From Isotricha intestinalis (lineage: Eukaryota > Ciliophora > Litostomatea > Vestibuliferida > Isotrichidae): DNA of 64,000 bases. Location: NCBI GenBank assembly GCA_023807065.1, contig JAJJLU010003458.1, forward strand, positions 62,001 to 126,000. Direction: 5' to 3'. The translations under genes were made by a program, and so were the position numbers. This document shows, piece after piece, positions 40,525 to 51,171 of the stretch (positions within the stretch are counted from its first letter, which is position 1; each line of letters starts with the position of its first letter). The notes beneath the pieces were generated by a model. It was not told where the DNA came from, did no database searches, and saw nothing but the letters and a program-made list of their open reading frames with translations.

Positions 40525-41551
40525 TTTTTATTTCTCTTTTATAATTAAAGGTATTTATTATTTAATTTTTATTATACAATTGTCATTTTTTATCAGATTA
40601 TTATATTTTAATGATGAAAAATTTTCATTTTTTTGATTAATTTTTTATATATTGAAGAAATGAATATTTTATAATACTATTTATAGTATTATTTATTTTC
40701 AAAACTTCAATTTTTAATTTAGAAAATATATATATTTTTCAAATGTTAAAATAAAGGCTAATCCTAGAAGAGAAAATCAATGAATTGGCAAGAAAACTTT
40801 AATTATTTATCAAATAAATATTTTTAAAATCATTTCTTAAATAAAAGAAAATAAATTTTCAAATTTTACTAATCTATTTTTTAAATTCTCTTTTTTAAAA
40901 AATAAAAAAAATGAACTTTTAATTTCATACTTTTTTTAGCATAGATTCTATCTTAAAAATTCCTAAATTATCTTTCTTTACTTTACATTAAAATGACCTA
41001 TTAAATAATGAAATGATAATTATACAAATCATTTAATATTTAAAACAATCTTAATTTAATTAAAATAACAGTCAAATTTCAAAATATAATAGTCTTAAAA
41101 AATGTTTCATATTTATATAAAGAAACAATACATCCAAAAAAAGAAGAAGAAAATTTAAAAAGAAAATATTCGAATAATTAAAGAAAAAATACAATCTTAT
41201 ATTTGATTTAATATCAGTTATAATGAATAAATAAAAGTCCTTAAAAAATTCAACTTTTATTTTAAAAATAAATTAAAAAAGACTTCTAGTTTCTTAAAAC
41301 ATTATTTCTTTCCAAATAAACAGATGTAAGTTTACAATGATATTTTAATAAAATAAAAAAGTAAGTTTATTTATAAATATCATTTTTAATTGTTTTTTGG
41401 AACAATGTTATAGTATAAACTTTTCTCTTTAAAAATAAATATTTAATTATCTTATTCATTTAATAAAAGAATGTTTATTATTTTTTTATTATCTTAAAAT
41501 CATTTTTTACTTTTAAAATTTAAAATATTTATATTTTTTTTTAATTTAAAA
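40525..41551. other. intergenic, possible eroded coding fragment
   Basis: About 1 kb of A/T-rich spacer between divergent genes. Near 41170-41335 the plus strand reads IRIIKEKIQSYI, FNISYNE and IKVLKKFNFYFKNKLKK in one frame, interrupted by TGA and TAA. It may be a remnant, or chance. Nothing else is seen. Confidence 0.4.
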
Positions 41552-43423
41552 ATGATTTTTTTAAAAGGGAATATAAATTCATTTTATAAACCTTTAGAAA
41601 GGGCAAAGATTTCATTATTAAATTTAAAAAGTTCTATGAGTTTAAATGAATTATTTAAATCAAAAGAAAATTCTTATTCTACTTCAATTCCAAGGGTTAA
41701 AATTTCAATAAATAAATGTGAAAAAATAAAAAAAAATTTTACAAACAAAAATATTCCAAAAAAATTTAAAAAACATAATAGTATGGATGATTTAATTAAT
41801 AATCAATTAAAGGAATATATAAAATATAGTAATTTTTTAAAAAAACAATTAAAGAAAAATAATGATATCAATCAAGAAAGAATAAATCATTATGAAAATT
41901 TAAATAAAAAATTTAACGAAATTAATATTCAAAATAAAGTTATTAATCAACAATTATTTGATTATCAAGAAGAAAATAAAAGATTAAAAGTTGAAAATGA
42001 GAATTTAAAATCTCAATTAAAAGATATAAATTCTAACATTAATTTAAATTATGAATATAATTTAAAATCAATTTTAGAAAAATATGAAATGTTAAAGGAA
42101 AAGAAAAAATTTTATAAAAAAATGAATAAAAATTTAGAAAAATCAAAAAAAGAATATGAAATGTTAATTGATAAATTACAAAAATCTTTAAATTTAATAA
42201 ATTTGTCTTCCAAGGAGAATAATTTATTAAAAATTTCAAATAAATATAATCACCAAAATATTCAAAAATTTAAAGATAATAAAGATAAATATATTGAATT
42301 AAGAAACTCATTTACTCAAAATGATAGAAGTAATATAGATAATATTATTATGAAACAAAATATTTCAGAAAATGATTTTGCTCTCAATGAAAAATTTAAT
42401 GAAACAAACTTTAATGAAAAAAATAAAGATTTATATAATGATAGTTTAAATGATAAAATATTAATCAAAAACCTTTCTGAAAATAATTGTTCGAAATTAT
42501 TGAATGAAAAAAATAATGAAAAAGAAAAAAAATTAAATAACAATAAATTAGATGAAACAGAAGATTTAAAGAAAAAAAATTTGATTAAATCTCCAAAATT
42601 TAAAATAACATCCAAAAATCAATTTTCAAAATCTTCAAATCATTCACCACAAAAAAAAGATAAAGGTAATTCAGAAAAAAAAGATTTAAATTTATTAAAA
42701 AAAGAAACAAATCCTTCTTTTTTAAAAATATTAAAAGATATATCAAATCTTAAAAACAAAAATATTACATTAAATTTAAGAAATAATAATAATAATTCTA
42801 AATCTTCTTCGCTATTAAATTCAAAACAAAAAAATCTTTCTGAAGAAAAAGAAGATTATAATTTAAGAGTAAATGAATTAATATCTTTAATTAAAGAAAA
42901 AGGAAATGAAATTGAATTAATTAAAGAACAATTTAAAATATTAAATTTTCAATTATTAAAAAATTATGAAAAATTTAATTATAAGGAAAAATATAAAAGA
43001 GAAAAAATAAAGAATAATAAAGTTAACTTATCTTTAGAACAATTAAATGGATTAACTCAAGAATTATTAGATACAAGAGTTGAAATGCAGAATAAATATG
43101 AAAATGAAATCAAAAGACTAAAAAAGAAAATTAATGAAAATCCTAATTTAAGTCCTGAAAAAGATAATAATTATTTTTTTCCAAATGAAAAAAAAGAATA
43201 TATTTTTATAAATAATAAATTTGATAATTTAAAAGCAATAGAAAAAAAATATAATTTTATGGAAATTTATAATGATGAAGAATTAAAACAAGAAAAAACA
43301 AGTCAATTAACTTTAAAAAGTAATAAATGGGAAGATCCATTTAATGTTGATAAAAATGTTATTTATTTAACTTCTGATTTAAAAACAAATAAAAATTTTT
43401 ATATGAGAAAAAACAATAATTAA
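41552..43423 (+). CDS. long coiled-coil protein
   Basis: 623 residues. A basic N-terminus (about 1-80, with SFYKPLERAKISLLNLKSSM) is followed by a long coiled coil (about 85-230), a low-complexity Asn/Lys/Ser middle (about 240-440), a second coiled coil (about 450-545), and a C-terminal tail with KWEDPFNVDKNVIYLTS that looks conserved. No enzyme motif or membrane segment. Similar two-coil proteins are common among basal-body and axoneme components, but I cannot name the family. Ends with TAA at 43421-43423. Confidence 0.73.
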   Translation: MIFLKGNINSFYKPLERAKISLLNLKSSMSLNELFKSKENSYSTSIPRVKISINKCEKIKKNFTNKNIPKKFKKHNSMDDLINNQLKEYIKYSNFLKKQLKKNNDINQERINHYENLNKKFNEINIQNKVINQQLFDYQEENKRLKVENENLKSQLKDINSNINLNYEYNLKSILEKYEMLKEKKKFYKKMNKNLEKSKKEYEMLIDKLQKSLNLINLSSKENNLLKISNKYNHQNIQKFKDNKDKYIELRNSFTQNDRSNIDNIIMKQNISENDFALNEKFNETNFNEKNKDLYNDSLNDKILIKNLSENNCSKLLNEKNNEKEKKLNNNKLDETEDLKKKNLIKSPKFKITSKNQFSKSSNHSPQKKDKGNSEKKDLNLLKKETNPSFLKILKDISNLKNKNITLNLRNNNNNSKSSSLLNSKQKNLSEEKEDYNLRVNELISLIKEKGNEIELIKEQFKILNFQLLKNYEKFNYKEKYKREKIKNNKVNLSLEQLNGLTQELLDTRVEMQNKYENEIKRLKKKINENPNLSPEKDNNYFFPNEKKEYIFINNKFDNLKAIEKKYNFMEIYNDEELKQEKTSQLTLKSNKWEDPFNVDKNVIYLTSDLKTNKNFYMRKNNN

Positions 43424-43924
43424 ATAATTATATTAATGGAAAAATTCTTTAAAATTTAAAAGAATCTATAAATGAATTTTTCTTAATATTTCTAAAAGAT
43501 AATAATGATAATTCTATAAATATAAATATTAATAAATTTAATGAAAAAAGAAAAAAATTAAAAATTATAACAATTGATTCAAATAAAAAGAGATAAATTT
43601 ATAAATACCAAAGTTTTAATATGATTAAAGTTCAAATTCATTATATATGTAAATATCCATAATTAATATTAAAATTATACTATTATATTAAAACTATTCA
43701 TAAACAAAATAAATATCAATGAATGAATAATCAACATCTTATCATTTATATTTAATTCAAAATTTAACACTTTATTTTTTAAAAATTATTAAATTAACTT
43801 AATAACATTAGAGAATTATTATTTAAATTATTCTTTTGAATATTGTTTAGAATAATAATAATTTAATTTTTTTTTGAAAATATAGATTTTAATCTATAAA
43901 ATTATATTCATAAATTATTATTAT
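43424..43924. other. convergent spacer with a possible eroded reading frame
   Basis: 500 bases between converging genes. A plus-strand stretch at about 43453-43596 is open for some 47 codons with coding-like composition (NLKESINEFFLIFLKDNN) but has no ATG and is out of frame with the upstream gene. It may be a lost C-terminal part or chance. Confidence 0.35.
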
Positions 43925-45499
43925 TTAACTTTTTATCAATTCAAAATCATTTAACAATTCATTTTCATCAAATTTAATATATTGATTATGTGCTTTTTGA
44001 AGTATCATTTCTATTTTTTCTGAATTTGATAATTGATAAATTTTACTAAAATAAAAAATAATTTTCTCTATTATTTCTTTATCAAAATATTCAACTAAGA
44101 CAATTATATAATTCTCAAATTCAGAATCTTTTTTATCTATCTTTCGTATGTGTTCTTTTATATAATCATTGGAAAAAATAAACCAAAATTTTATTTCTTT
44201 AAAAATCATCAAATTATCAATATATCTTATTAAATATTTTTTTTTATCATTTTCAAAATAAAAAGTGACAGATAAAACTATTATATAATACATTATTTGA
44301 TAATCATATTTAGAATTTTCAATAATTAATTTAAATATTTTTCCTAATTGAGTAAAACCATAATAATTTAAAATAGTAGAGATTCTTTTTTGATTTAAAT
44401 ATTTTAAAAAAAATATTTTATAATTACTTTCTTTTAATTTTAAAGTTAAATCTTCAAAAATTGTATTTGAAATTTCTTGGTTTTTAAATATATAATTATC
44501 TATAATATTTATTATAAATTTTTCTTTTTCATTTCTTTCATTAGTTTGAATATCATGAAAATGATTTTTAATTTTTGATGATATTTTAAGAATATTGTTT
44601 AGAGAAATTTCTTCAATTTCATTTTCAAATTTTTTATTTTCTTTTTTAAAAATTTCCATTTTATAAGGTTCAAAATTTATTTCTTTTTTTTCTATATTTG
44701 ATATTTCAATTTCTATGGGAATTGATTTTGTTAATTTTTTATATTCTAGTTCAAATTTAAGAAAAAAAATTGTTTTTACACGATGGAAATTTTTTAGAAA
44801 TTCTAAAAATTCTTTAAAATTTTTAATTAGATTTTCATTTATATTTTCATTTATTTCATTTAAAATATTTAAACATTTATTTTTCGATTTCTCAAATTCT
44901 ATTTGTAATTCTTTAGTTTCTTTTATTTTTGCTTTATATAATTTTTCATTATTTTTTCCATCAAATATTAATTTCTTATATTCATTATCAAAAGGTTCTT
45001 TTTCTCTTACTCTTTCTATTTCTATATTATTTTCTTTGTTTTTTTTTATATAATACTTTATAAGAAATTCTTCTGTGTTTTTTAAAGTTGTTTCATAATT
45101 TAATTTTAATTTTTCTAATTCTTTAAATCCTTTATTAAATAAGTTTTCTGATGTTTTTAATTCGTTAAAATTTATTTCTGATAATCTTGAAAAAAGGTCA
45201 TTTTCCTTTTTAAGAGAGTTATTCAAATTTTCAAAATTTTTTTGAAATAATTGAATTTGATTTTGAACCATTTCTATTGTTAATGAATATATTATATCTA
45301 TATAATGATTTGTTTTAGGCTTATATTCTTTACCAAACTTTTTTTTTAATTGATTTATATAATTCATTGATATTTCAATATAGTTTTCAAATAATTTTAT
45401 TTCATTTGTATAAATTTCTTGTTTCCTCTTAAAATGCTTAATAAGAATAGAAGATAAATCTTCTTTAAATAAACCTTCCTTCAAATCATTATTTTCCAT
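43925..45499 (-). CDS. helical protein, BAR-like N-terminus and helical C-terminal domain
   Basis: 524 residues. The first 270 residues form long charged helices with the spacing of F-BAR/BAR proteins (start FKRKQEIYTNEIKLFENYIE, then MVQNQIQLFQKNFENLNNSL). BAR folds shape or sense membranes. From about 320 to 510 lies a compact all-helical domain with KYLNQKRISTILNYYGFTQL, then YDYQIMYYIIVLSVTFYFEN, then RYIDNLMIFKEIKFWFIFS. This recalls the SBF2-like helical domain of KIAA0513-type proteins and F-BAR partners. Both assignments are from pattern only. Cytosolic, no membrane span. Ends with TAA. Confidence 0.65.
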   Translation of the reverse strand: MENNDLKEGLFKEDLSSILIKHFKRKQEIYTNEIKLFENYIEISMNYINQLKKKFGKEYKPKTNHYIDIIYSLTIEMVQNQIQLFQKNFENLNNSLKKENDLFSRLSEINFNELKTSENLFNKGFKELEKLKLNYETTLKNTEEFLIKYYIKKNKENNIEIERVREKEPFDNEYKKLIFDGKNNEKLYKAKIKETKELQIEFEKSKNKCLNILNEINENINENLIKNFKEFLEFLKNFHRVKTIFFLKFELEYKKLTKSIPIEIEISNIEKKEINFEPYKMEIFKKENKKFENEIEEISLNNILKISSKIKNHFHDIQTNERNEKEKFIINIIDNYIFKNQEISNTIFEDLTLKLKESNYKIFFLKYLNQKRISTILNYYGFTQLGKIFKLIIENSKYDYQIMYYIIVLSVTFYFENDKKKYLIRYIDNLMIFKEIKFWFIFSNDYIKEHIRKIDKKDSEFENYIIVLVEYFDKEIIEKIIFYFSKIYQLSNSEKIEMILQKAHNQYIKFDENELLNDFELIKS

Positions 45500-45589
45500 T
45501 TATTTAAGATTAAAACAATAAATAAAAAATAATAATAATTGAAAGATCTTTTTTTGACCATAAAAAATGTAAAAAAATTATAAATATAC

Positions 45590-47100
45590 AAATATAGGAA
45601 AATTTATTAAATAATTTTCTTAATGAAAATGATTCATTCAGTTCGAGAGATACGTTGAATATTTTAAATAATGAAGAAATAAATATATTAGAATAAATGG
45701 GATTTTCCTTCAATATTCATAAGAAAAATTTATGCATTTTTAAAACCTCAATTATTACAACAAGGAATATATTCATATAATTTTCTAAATGGAAAAAAAA
45801 ATAATAAATGTTATTTATGTAATGAAGAAGAAAATCATATAAATTACACTCTATTAAAAAGTGAAGAAATAAATATAAAAGAAGAAAAAGAAGATTTAAA
45901 TAAAATATATTTATCACTGCAATTTGAAAAAGTAAATCTATGGAAAAAGAATGCTTAATTTGTGCAGAAGAATTTAATGACTCAATAAAATAAAGGAATA
46001 AAATAATAAATAAAGAATGTAATCATTATTATTGTTTTACATGTTGGTTTCATTATATTCAAGATAAAATTGAAAATGGAAATGTTTCAAAAATTAATTT
46101 TCCTAATTATGAATGTAAACAAAATTTAACAGAAAATTTTATTATTGAAATAATAAAAGATGATAAAAATCTTATTCAAAAATATAATAAATTAAGATTA
46201 GAAATAATAAATGATCCAAATAAAATTTTGTCCTATTTTAGAATGTGAAGAATATCCAATAATAAAGAACGAAAATGAAAAAGAAGTAAAATGTAAAATA
46301 GGACATAATTTTAATTATTTAAGAAATTGACATGGAATAAGTGATTGTGAATTAGAATTAGAAAAGGAATTTCAAATATGGAAAATGGAAAAATAATAAA
46401 GCAATGTCCTAATTGTAAAATATGGACTGAAAAAAATGAAGGATGTAATCATATGACATGTATTGAATGTAAATATCAATGGTGTTGGATATGTTCTTAA
46501 AAATTTACTGAAAATCATTATTTAAAATGTAAATGTAATGGATTACAATTTTTTAAACCTAAAAATGAAGAAGATATTAAAAATAATTTATTAAATAATA
46601 ATAATATTATTGATAATATATATATTGATAACAATAATAATAATTATATTAATACTATTTACACTGCAGAATTTATTGGTGATTTAATGCATCCTAATAA
46701 TAAAAGAAAAAAAAAATGTGTTAGTTTTTATATTGCTTATAAAGAATACTCTCTTTGTGAATATATTTTTTGGATTTTTATGTTTTTTACAACTTCTATT
46801 TTATAATATGGGTTTTTAATTCATAATAATATTTAAAATATTCAAGATCCTGCTTTTAGTGATTTATATTCAAGAAATAATAAAAAAGTTTATATTAATC
46901 GAAAATTAGATAATTTTTGAATATGGAGTTATATTGTTTTTCAATTTTTGTTTTATTTCTTTTTTAATATTTCTGTTATGATTATTTTGTCTATTCCTTT
47001 AATATTAAATTGGAGTTATTTTTTTGAGCAATGTTGGTGGGATAATATTTTTTATAATTTTTCTATTCCTCTTGGATTGAAAATTAATTATCAAAAATAA
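45590..47100 (+). pseudogene. decayed RBR-type (RING-IBR-RING) ubiquitin ligase gene
   Basis: An 86-codon open stretch (45698-45958) carries CYLCNEEENHIN. In another frame from 45940 MEKECLICAEEF begins RING1. IBR follows after a frameshift near 46240 (FCPILECEEYPI, with a GHNF motif). Then RING2 comes after a second shift near 46385: [20 protein letters not shown], which still holds the catalytic Cys context GCNHM. The C-terminal part reads two hydrophobic helices. Internal stops include TAA just after RING1 starts, TGA at 46328-46330 in an HG context where Trp is expected, TAA at 46498-46500 (between WICS and KFTENH), and more in the membrane part. RBR enzymes move ubiquitin through that Cys. 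This copy cannot be translated intact. Confidence 0.82.
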
Positions 47101-47507
47101 TAATAAAAAAATATTAAATCATTCTTCAACAATTTTTAAAAATAAAATCTAAATTAAAATATATATTGACTCAATATATAAGAAATAACATTAAATAATT
47201 ATCAAAATTTTAGATTTATAAGTTTCCAAAAAACAATTTTTTTTTTTCTTTTTATTTTTATATTCCTATTTATTCCAATCTTAAAGTTGATTATTTATTA
47301 TTTTAAAAAATTATTTTTTCTTTTTCAATATATGGAAAAATTCTAACTTGTTGATTAATCGATTTTATAAATAAAAAATAACACAATAATAAAAATTGGT
47401 TTGTAATAAAATAAATTATAAAATTTAAACAAATTATTTTAAATATAATAATTAGATTAATAATTAAATTATATTATTTTACATTGTTTTGGTTAAAAAT
47501 ATAAAAA
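47101..47507. other. intergenic, no gene seen
   Basis: A/T-rich spacer between the decayed RBR gene and the 3' end of the BspA-repeat gene. No coherent frame or structure. Confidence 0.55.
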
Positions 47508-48914
47508 TTAATCTCTTAACATATTTTTAATGTTTGAATTATCACAATTAATTTTACATTTTTCATTTAATCCATAAAAAATTTCTTTATAATCTTCTTC
47601 GATTTTTTCTAAATTAAAATATTTAATATTTAAATTTTGTAATTTTAAACATTTATAAAACATCCAATTAATTTTTTTCACATTATGTGTTCTAAAATGA
47701 TTTAAATCTAAATTAACTAAAGAAATACAATTAGAAAACATACAACTTATATCTTCAACATTTTCAGTATTAAAAGAAGATAAATTAACATTTTTTAAAT
47801 TTCTACAATTATAGAATAAACTTTTCATTTCTACAAGATTTTTAGTTATAAAATTAGATAAATCTATATTTTCTAAATTTTCGCATCCTTGAAACATAAA
47901 ACTTATATCAGAAATATTTTCTGTGTTAAACTTTGATAAATTTATTTCTTTTAAATTTTTACATTCATAAAACATCCAACTCATATCTTTTACTTTTTTT
48001 GTATTAAAATTTGAAAAATCTATTTTTTTTATAGAATTACATTTATAAAATAATTCACTCATATTTATTATATCATTCGATTTAAAATATTCAAAATTTA
48101 TACTATGTAAATAAATACATTCAGAAAATAATTTTTTCATATTTATTAAATTTTTTTTAAACAAAATTATTATTTCATTTTTTCCTTCTTTATCCAATTT
48201 ATGTTTAAAAGAAAATAATTTTGTTTTTTTTTTATTTATAAATATTATACATTTTTCTTCTATTTCTTTTTTATTATCTTCATCAAAATTTATTATTTGT
48301 ATTTCTTCATTTAATTTTTCTTTTTGAATTTCATATTCACAAACAATATAATTTAAATATTTATTTTTTTTCTTTTCTAAAATATCATCCACAATTTTTT
48401 TAATTAAAATTCCTTTGTTATTTTGAAAAATTCCAATTAATTCCTTATTTTTTTCATTTAAAATAGGAGGTAGAAAATTATTGCAAGGTTTAGATATTAA
48501 TATTTCATCATTTACTAATTTAAATTTGTTTTCTTTTACAATTAATCTTTTAAATCTTTGAAATAAAAAAATTTTTTTATCTTCTAAAATTTTATAATTG
48601 AAATCAACTTTAAAAAAATTATTTATATCATCTTCTTCAAAAATTTCAATACACGTATAATTTAGATTTTGGTCATAACAAATAAACCTTAATTCATTAA
48701 TTTCAATATTTTTTTTTTGTTTATTGCATAAATTTATTTTTACATTAATTAAATTATTAATATTTTGAGAAACATCAAAATTTGTTATTAATGTTTTAAA
48801 CTTTTCTTCAATTAAGCAAAAAAATCCTAATTCATTATTTGAATCTATTTGAAAAATTGAATTTTGTCCTTGAGAGATTAAATCATAATCTATGATAGAA
48901 TTACAATTCCCCAT
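47508..48914 (-). CDS. protease-like (inactive) / BspA-type LRR protein, myristoylation signal
   Basis: 468 residues. MGNCNS at the start is a good N-myristoylation signal, so the protein is probably membrane-tethered in the cytosol. Residues about 10-170 follow a trypsin-like fold order (LGFFCLI, then LITNFDVS, then YTCIEI, then LPPILNEKNKELIGIF). By this alignment His becomes Asp47, Asp becomes Asn85 and the catalytic Ser is replaced by Pro, so the head is a pseudoprotease. A linker module (about 187-260, starting YIVCEYEI) matches the one in the pseudokinase gene at 31.9 kb. Seven 24-residue BspA-type leucine-rich repeats follow (for example IDFSNFNTKKVKDMSWMFYE), ending in a cap with IFYGLNEKCK. 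The trypsin-like assignment is by pattern only. Confidence 0.82.
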   Translation of the reverse strand: MGNCNSIIDYDLISQGQNSIFQIDSNNELGFFCLIEEKFKTLITNFDVSQNINNLINVKINLCNKQKKNIEINELRFICYDQNLNYTCIEIFEEDDINNFFKVDFNYKILEDKKIFLFQRFKRLIVKENKFKLVNDEILISKPCNNFLPPILNEKNKELIGIFQNNKGILIKKIVDDILEKKKNKYLNYIVCEYEIQKEKLNEEIQIINFDEDNKKEIEEKCIIFINKKKTKLFSFKHKLDKEGKNEIIILFKKNLINMKKLFSECIYLHSINFEYFKSNDIINMSELFYKCNSIKKIDFSNFNTKKVKDMSWMFYECKNLKEINLSKFNTENISDISFMFQGCENLENIDLSNFITKNLVEMKSLFYNCRNLKNVNLSSFNTENVEDISCMFSNCISLVNLDLNHFRTHNVKKINWMFYKCLKLQNLNIKYFNLEKIEEDYKEIFYGLNEKCKINCDNSNIKNMLRD

Positions 48915-49174
48915 TTTTTAAAATATTATAATTTATTCTATCATTATTTATTATAATTTTGTGCTATTATATTTTTAAAAAATTTGATTAATTTTAATAT
49001 AATTAAATATTTATTTACATTTTATTATAAAAAATCTTTTTATCAAGATTTGTTATTATTCTTTTTTGATTATTAATTAATCTTTTTATATATTAAAACC
49101 AAATTTTAAGAAAAATAATTTATAGATATTTTATATCTGATAAATATATTATTTATCTTTATATAAAAATTTAA

Positions 49175-50068
49175 ATGTCTCAATATAAATTAAAACAAAT
49201 CAATTCAATTCAAATTCATGATAAATTGATTAATTCTTTAAAATATTTTCCTTCTGGTAATATAATTTCAGCATCAACAGATTTATCAATTAAGATATTT
49301 GATATAAATTTTAATATTATTCAAATAATTAATAATGCACATTATGATCGAATTATGTATATAGAAATAATAAATGAGAATACTTTTATTACATGTTCAT
49401 ATGATAAAAGTATAAAAATTTGGAATAAAAATAAAGAATATTATGTTTTAAATATAATTATTAAAAATGCTCATAATGATTATATAATTAAAGTAATTTA
49501 TAATTTAAATGGAAATTTAATATCATGCTCAAGAGATAAAACAATTAAAATTTGGGAATTAAAAAATAATAATAAATATCAAAATTTAATAACACTAGTT
49601 AATAAAAGAGATATATTTTCCATAATAATTATTGAAAATAAAAATATTTTAGTTTCATCTGGATTTGAAGGAACAAAATTTTGGAATTTAAATAATTTTG
49701 AATTAATTTATTATAATAGGGAATCTAAATGTTTAAATAAAAATGCATTACAAAAAATTAACGATGACACAATTATTATTGGAGGTGAATTTGACTTTTT
49801 AATTAGAATAATATCAATAAAAGAAAAAAAAATTATTTATAATATTAAAAATGATTTTATATGTTATGGAATCTGTGTTATTGAAAATGAACAATTATTT
49901 TTAATTGGAGGTTTTAATGATATAAAAATTTACAATAGTAATAATTTTGAATTAATTCAAACAATAAAAAATGCTCATAATGGTTATATAGATGGTTTAA
50001 TTCAATTAAAAAATTCTTTAATTATTTCTTATGGTGACATTGGAATTATAAATATTTGGTCGTTTTAA
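49175..50068 (+). CDS. WD40-repeat protein (tandem copy 1)
   Basis: 297 residues made only of WD40-type blades, enough for one seven-bladed propeller. Recognisable blade ends are SASTDLSIKIFD, TCSYDKSIKIW, SCSRDKTIKIWEL and the closing GIINIWSF. A diverged blade contains SSGFEGTKFWNL. It has no other domain, so it should act as a binding platform. The next gene is a clear paralogue (same length, same SGYDGTKFWNI blade, same ending), so a local duplication is likely. It lies about 260 bases from the start of the BspA-repeat gene, divergent to it. Confidence 0.88.
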   Translation: MSQYKLKQINSIQIHDKLINSLKYFPSGNIISASTDLSIKIFDINFNIIQIINNAHYDRIMYIEIINENTFITCSYDKSIKIWNKNKEYYVLNIIIKNAHNDYIIKVIYNLNGNLISCSRDKTIKIWELKNNNKYQNLITLVNKRDIFSIIIIENKNILVSSGFEGTKFWNLNNFELIYYNRESKCLNKNALQKINDDTIIIGGEFDFLIRIISIKEKKIIYNIKNDFICYGICVIENEQLFLIGGFNDIKIYNSNNFELIQTIKNAHNGYIDGLIQLKNSLIISYGDIGIINIWSF

Positions 50069-50262
50069 AAACAATAAATGGTATAAATTAAAATATTTTA
50101 TTCAAGATTAATATTTTTTATTATCAACATTATTTTTTTTGAATAAACAAAGAAAGATTTTAACAAATATTAAAAAATAAATCAATCAAGTTATATATGT
50201 GTGTTAATTATTAACAAAAAAATAATTATAATCTTTGATTATTTAAAAAATTATTATTAAAA

Positions 50263-51171
50263 ATGTTTAATAATTTACATTTAAAGCAAAAAAAAACAAT
50301 AAATACTTATACCAATTCAATTACATGTATATCAACTTTTCCTTCAGGAAATTTTGTTTTAGTATCAAGTAACAATATTATCCAAATTTATGATATTGAA
50401 TATAAAATAATTCAAACCATCAAAGAGGCTCATGATAAAGGAATAAATTATGTTAATATTAAAGATGAAAATAATTTTGTTACTTGTTCAAGAGATAATA
50501 CTATTAAAACATGGATAAAAATAAATGATAAGGAACATAAAAATAAATATATATTAAATAAAATAATAAATAATGCTCATAAAGAAAATGGTATATATAC
50601 AGTAATTTATGATTTAAATAATCATTTAATTTCTTGTTCAAAAGATAAAACAATAAAAATATGGGAAGAAATAAATAAAAATGAATATCAAAATAATGTA
50701 ATATTAACTCATTCAGATTCAATTAAATCTATTTTATTATTAAAAGATAAAAATATTTTAATATCTTCTGGTTATGATGGAACAAAATTTTGGAATATAA
50801 ATAATTATGAATGTTTAATATATATGAAAGAATTAATTTGTTGTTGGTGGAATTCATTAAAAAGAATTGATAAAGATAGAATTATTATTGGAAATGAAAA
50901 TGGACCTTCAAAAATTATATCAATTTCAGAAAAAAAAATAATAAAAGAAATTGAGACAGTTTCTTGTTATTCAATTTGTATTATTAATAATAAGGGTATA
51001 TTTGTTATTGGTGGATATAATATTATTAATATTTATAAAAGTGATAATTATGATAATATTCAAACTATTTTATATAATCATAATGGATGTATTTATGGTA
51101 TTAATGAATTAAAAAATGGAGATTTAATATCATATGGAAGAAATGGAAAAATAAAAATATGGACATTTTAA
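50263..51171 (+). CDS. WD40-repeat protein (tandem copy 2)
   Basis: 302 residues, one WD40 propeller. Blade marks are TCSRDNTIKTW, SCSKDKTIKIWEE, SSGYDGTKFWNI and a closing GKIKIWTF. Block by block it parallels the preceding gene: both begin with a FPSGN blade, both have an AH-containing turn before each strand, and both end at a WxF. The sequences differ at most other positions, so the duplication is not recent. No attached domain. Partner unknown. Ends with TAA. Confidence 0.88.
   Translation: MFNNLHLKQKKTINTYTNSITCISTFPSGNFVLVSSNNIIQIYDIEYKIIQTIKEAHDKGINYVNIKDENNFVTCSRDNTIKTWIKINDKEHKNKYILNKIINNAHKENGIYTVIYDLNNHLISCSKDKTIKIWEEINKNEYQNNVILTHSDSIKSILLLKDKNILISSGYDGTKFWNINNYECLIYMKELICCWWNSLKRIDKDRIIIGNENGPSKIISISEKKIIKEIETVSCYSICIINNKGIFVIGGYNIINIYKSDNYDNIQTILYNHNGCIYGINELKNGDLISYGRNGKIKIWTF

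Noticed and set aside
28705..47100. Reassignment of TAA/TAG to glutamine, suggested by stops at Gln-like positions in broken genes
   Set aside because: Intact genes end in TAA (eL32, SmD3), TAG (the 6621-8477 gene) and TGA (14452-14979 and the Rab), and code Gln as CAA. The broken genes also have frameshifts and TGA stops.
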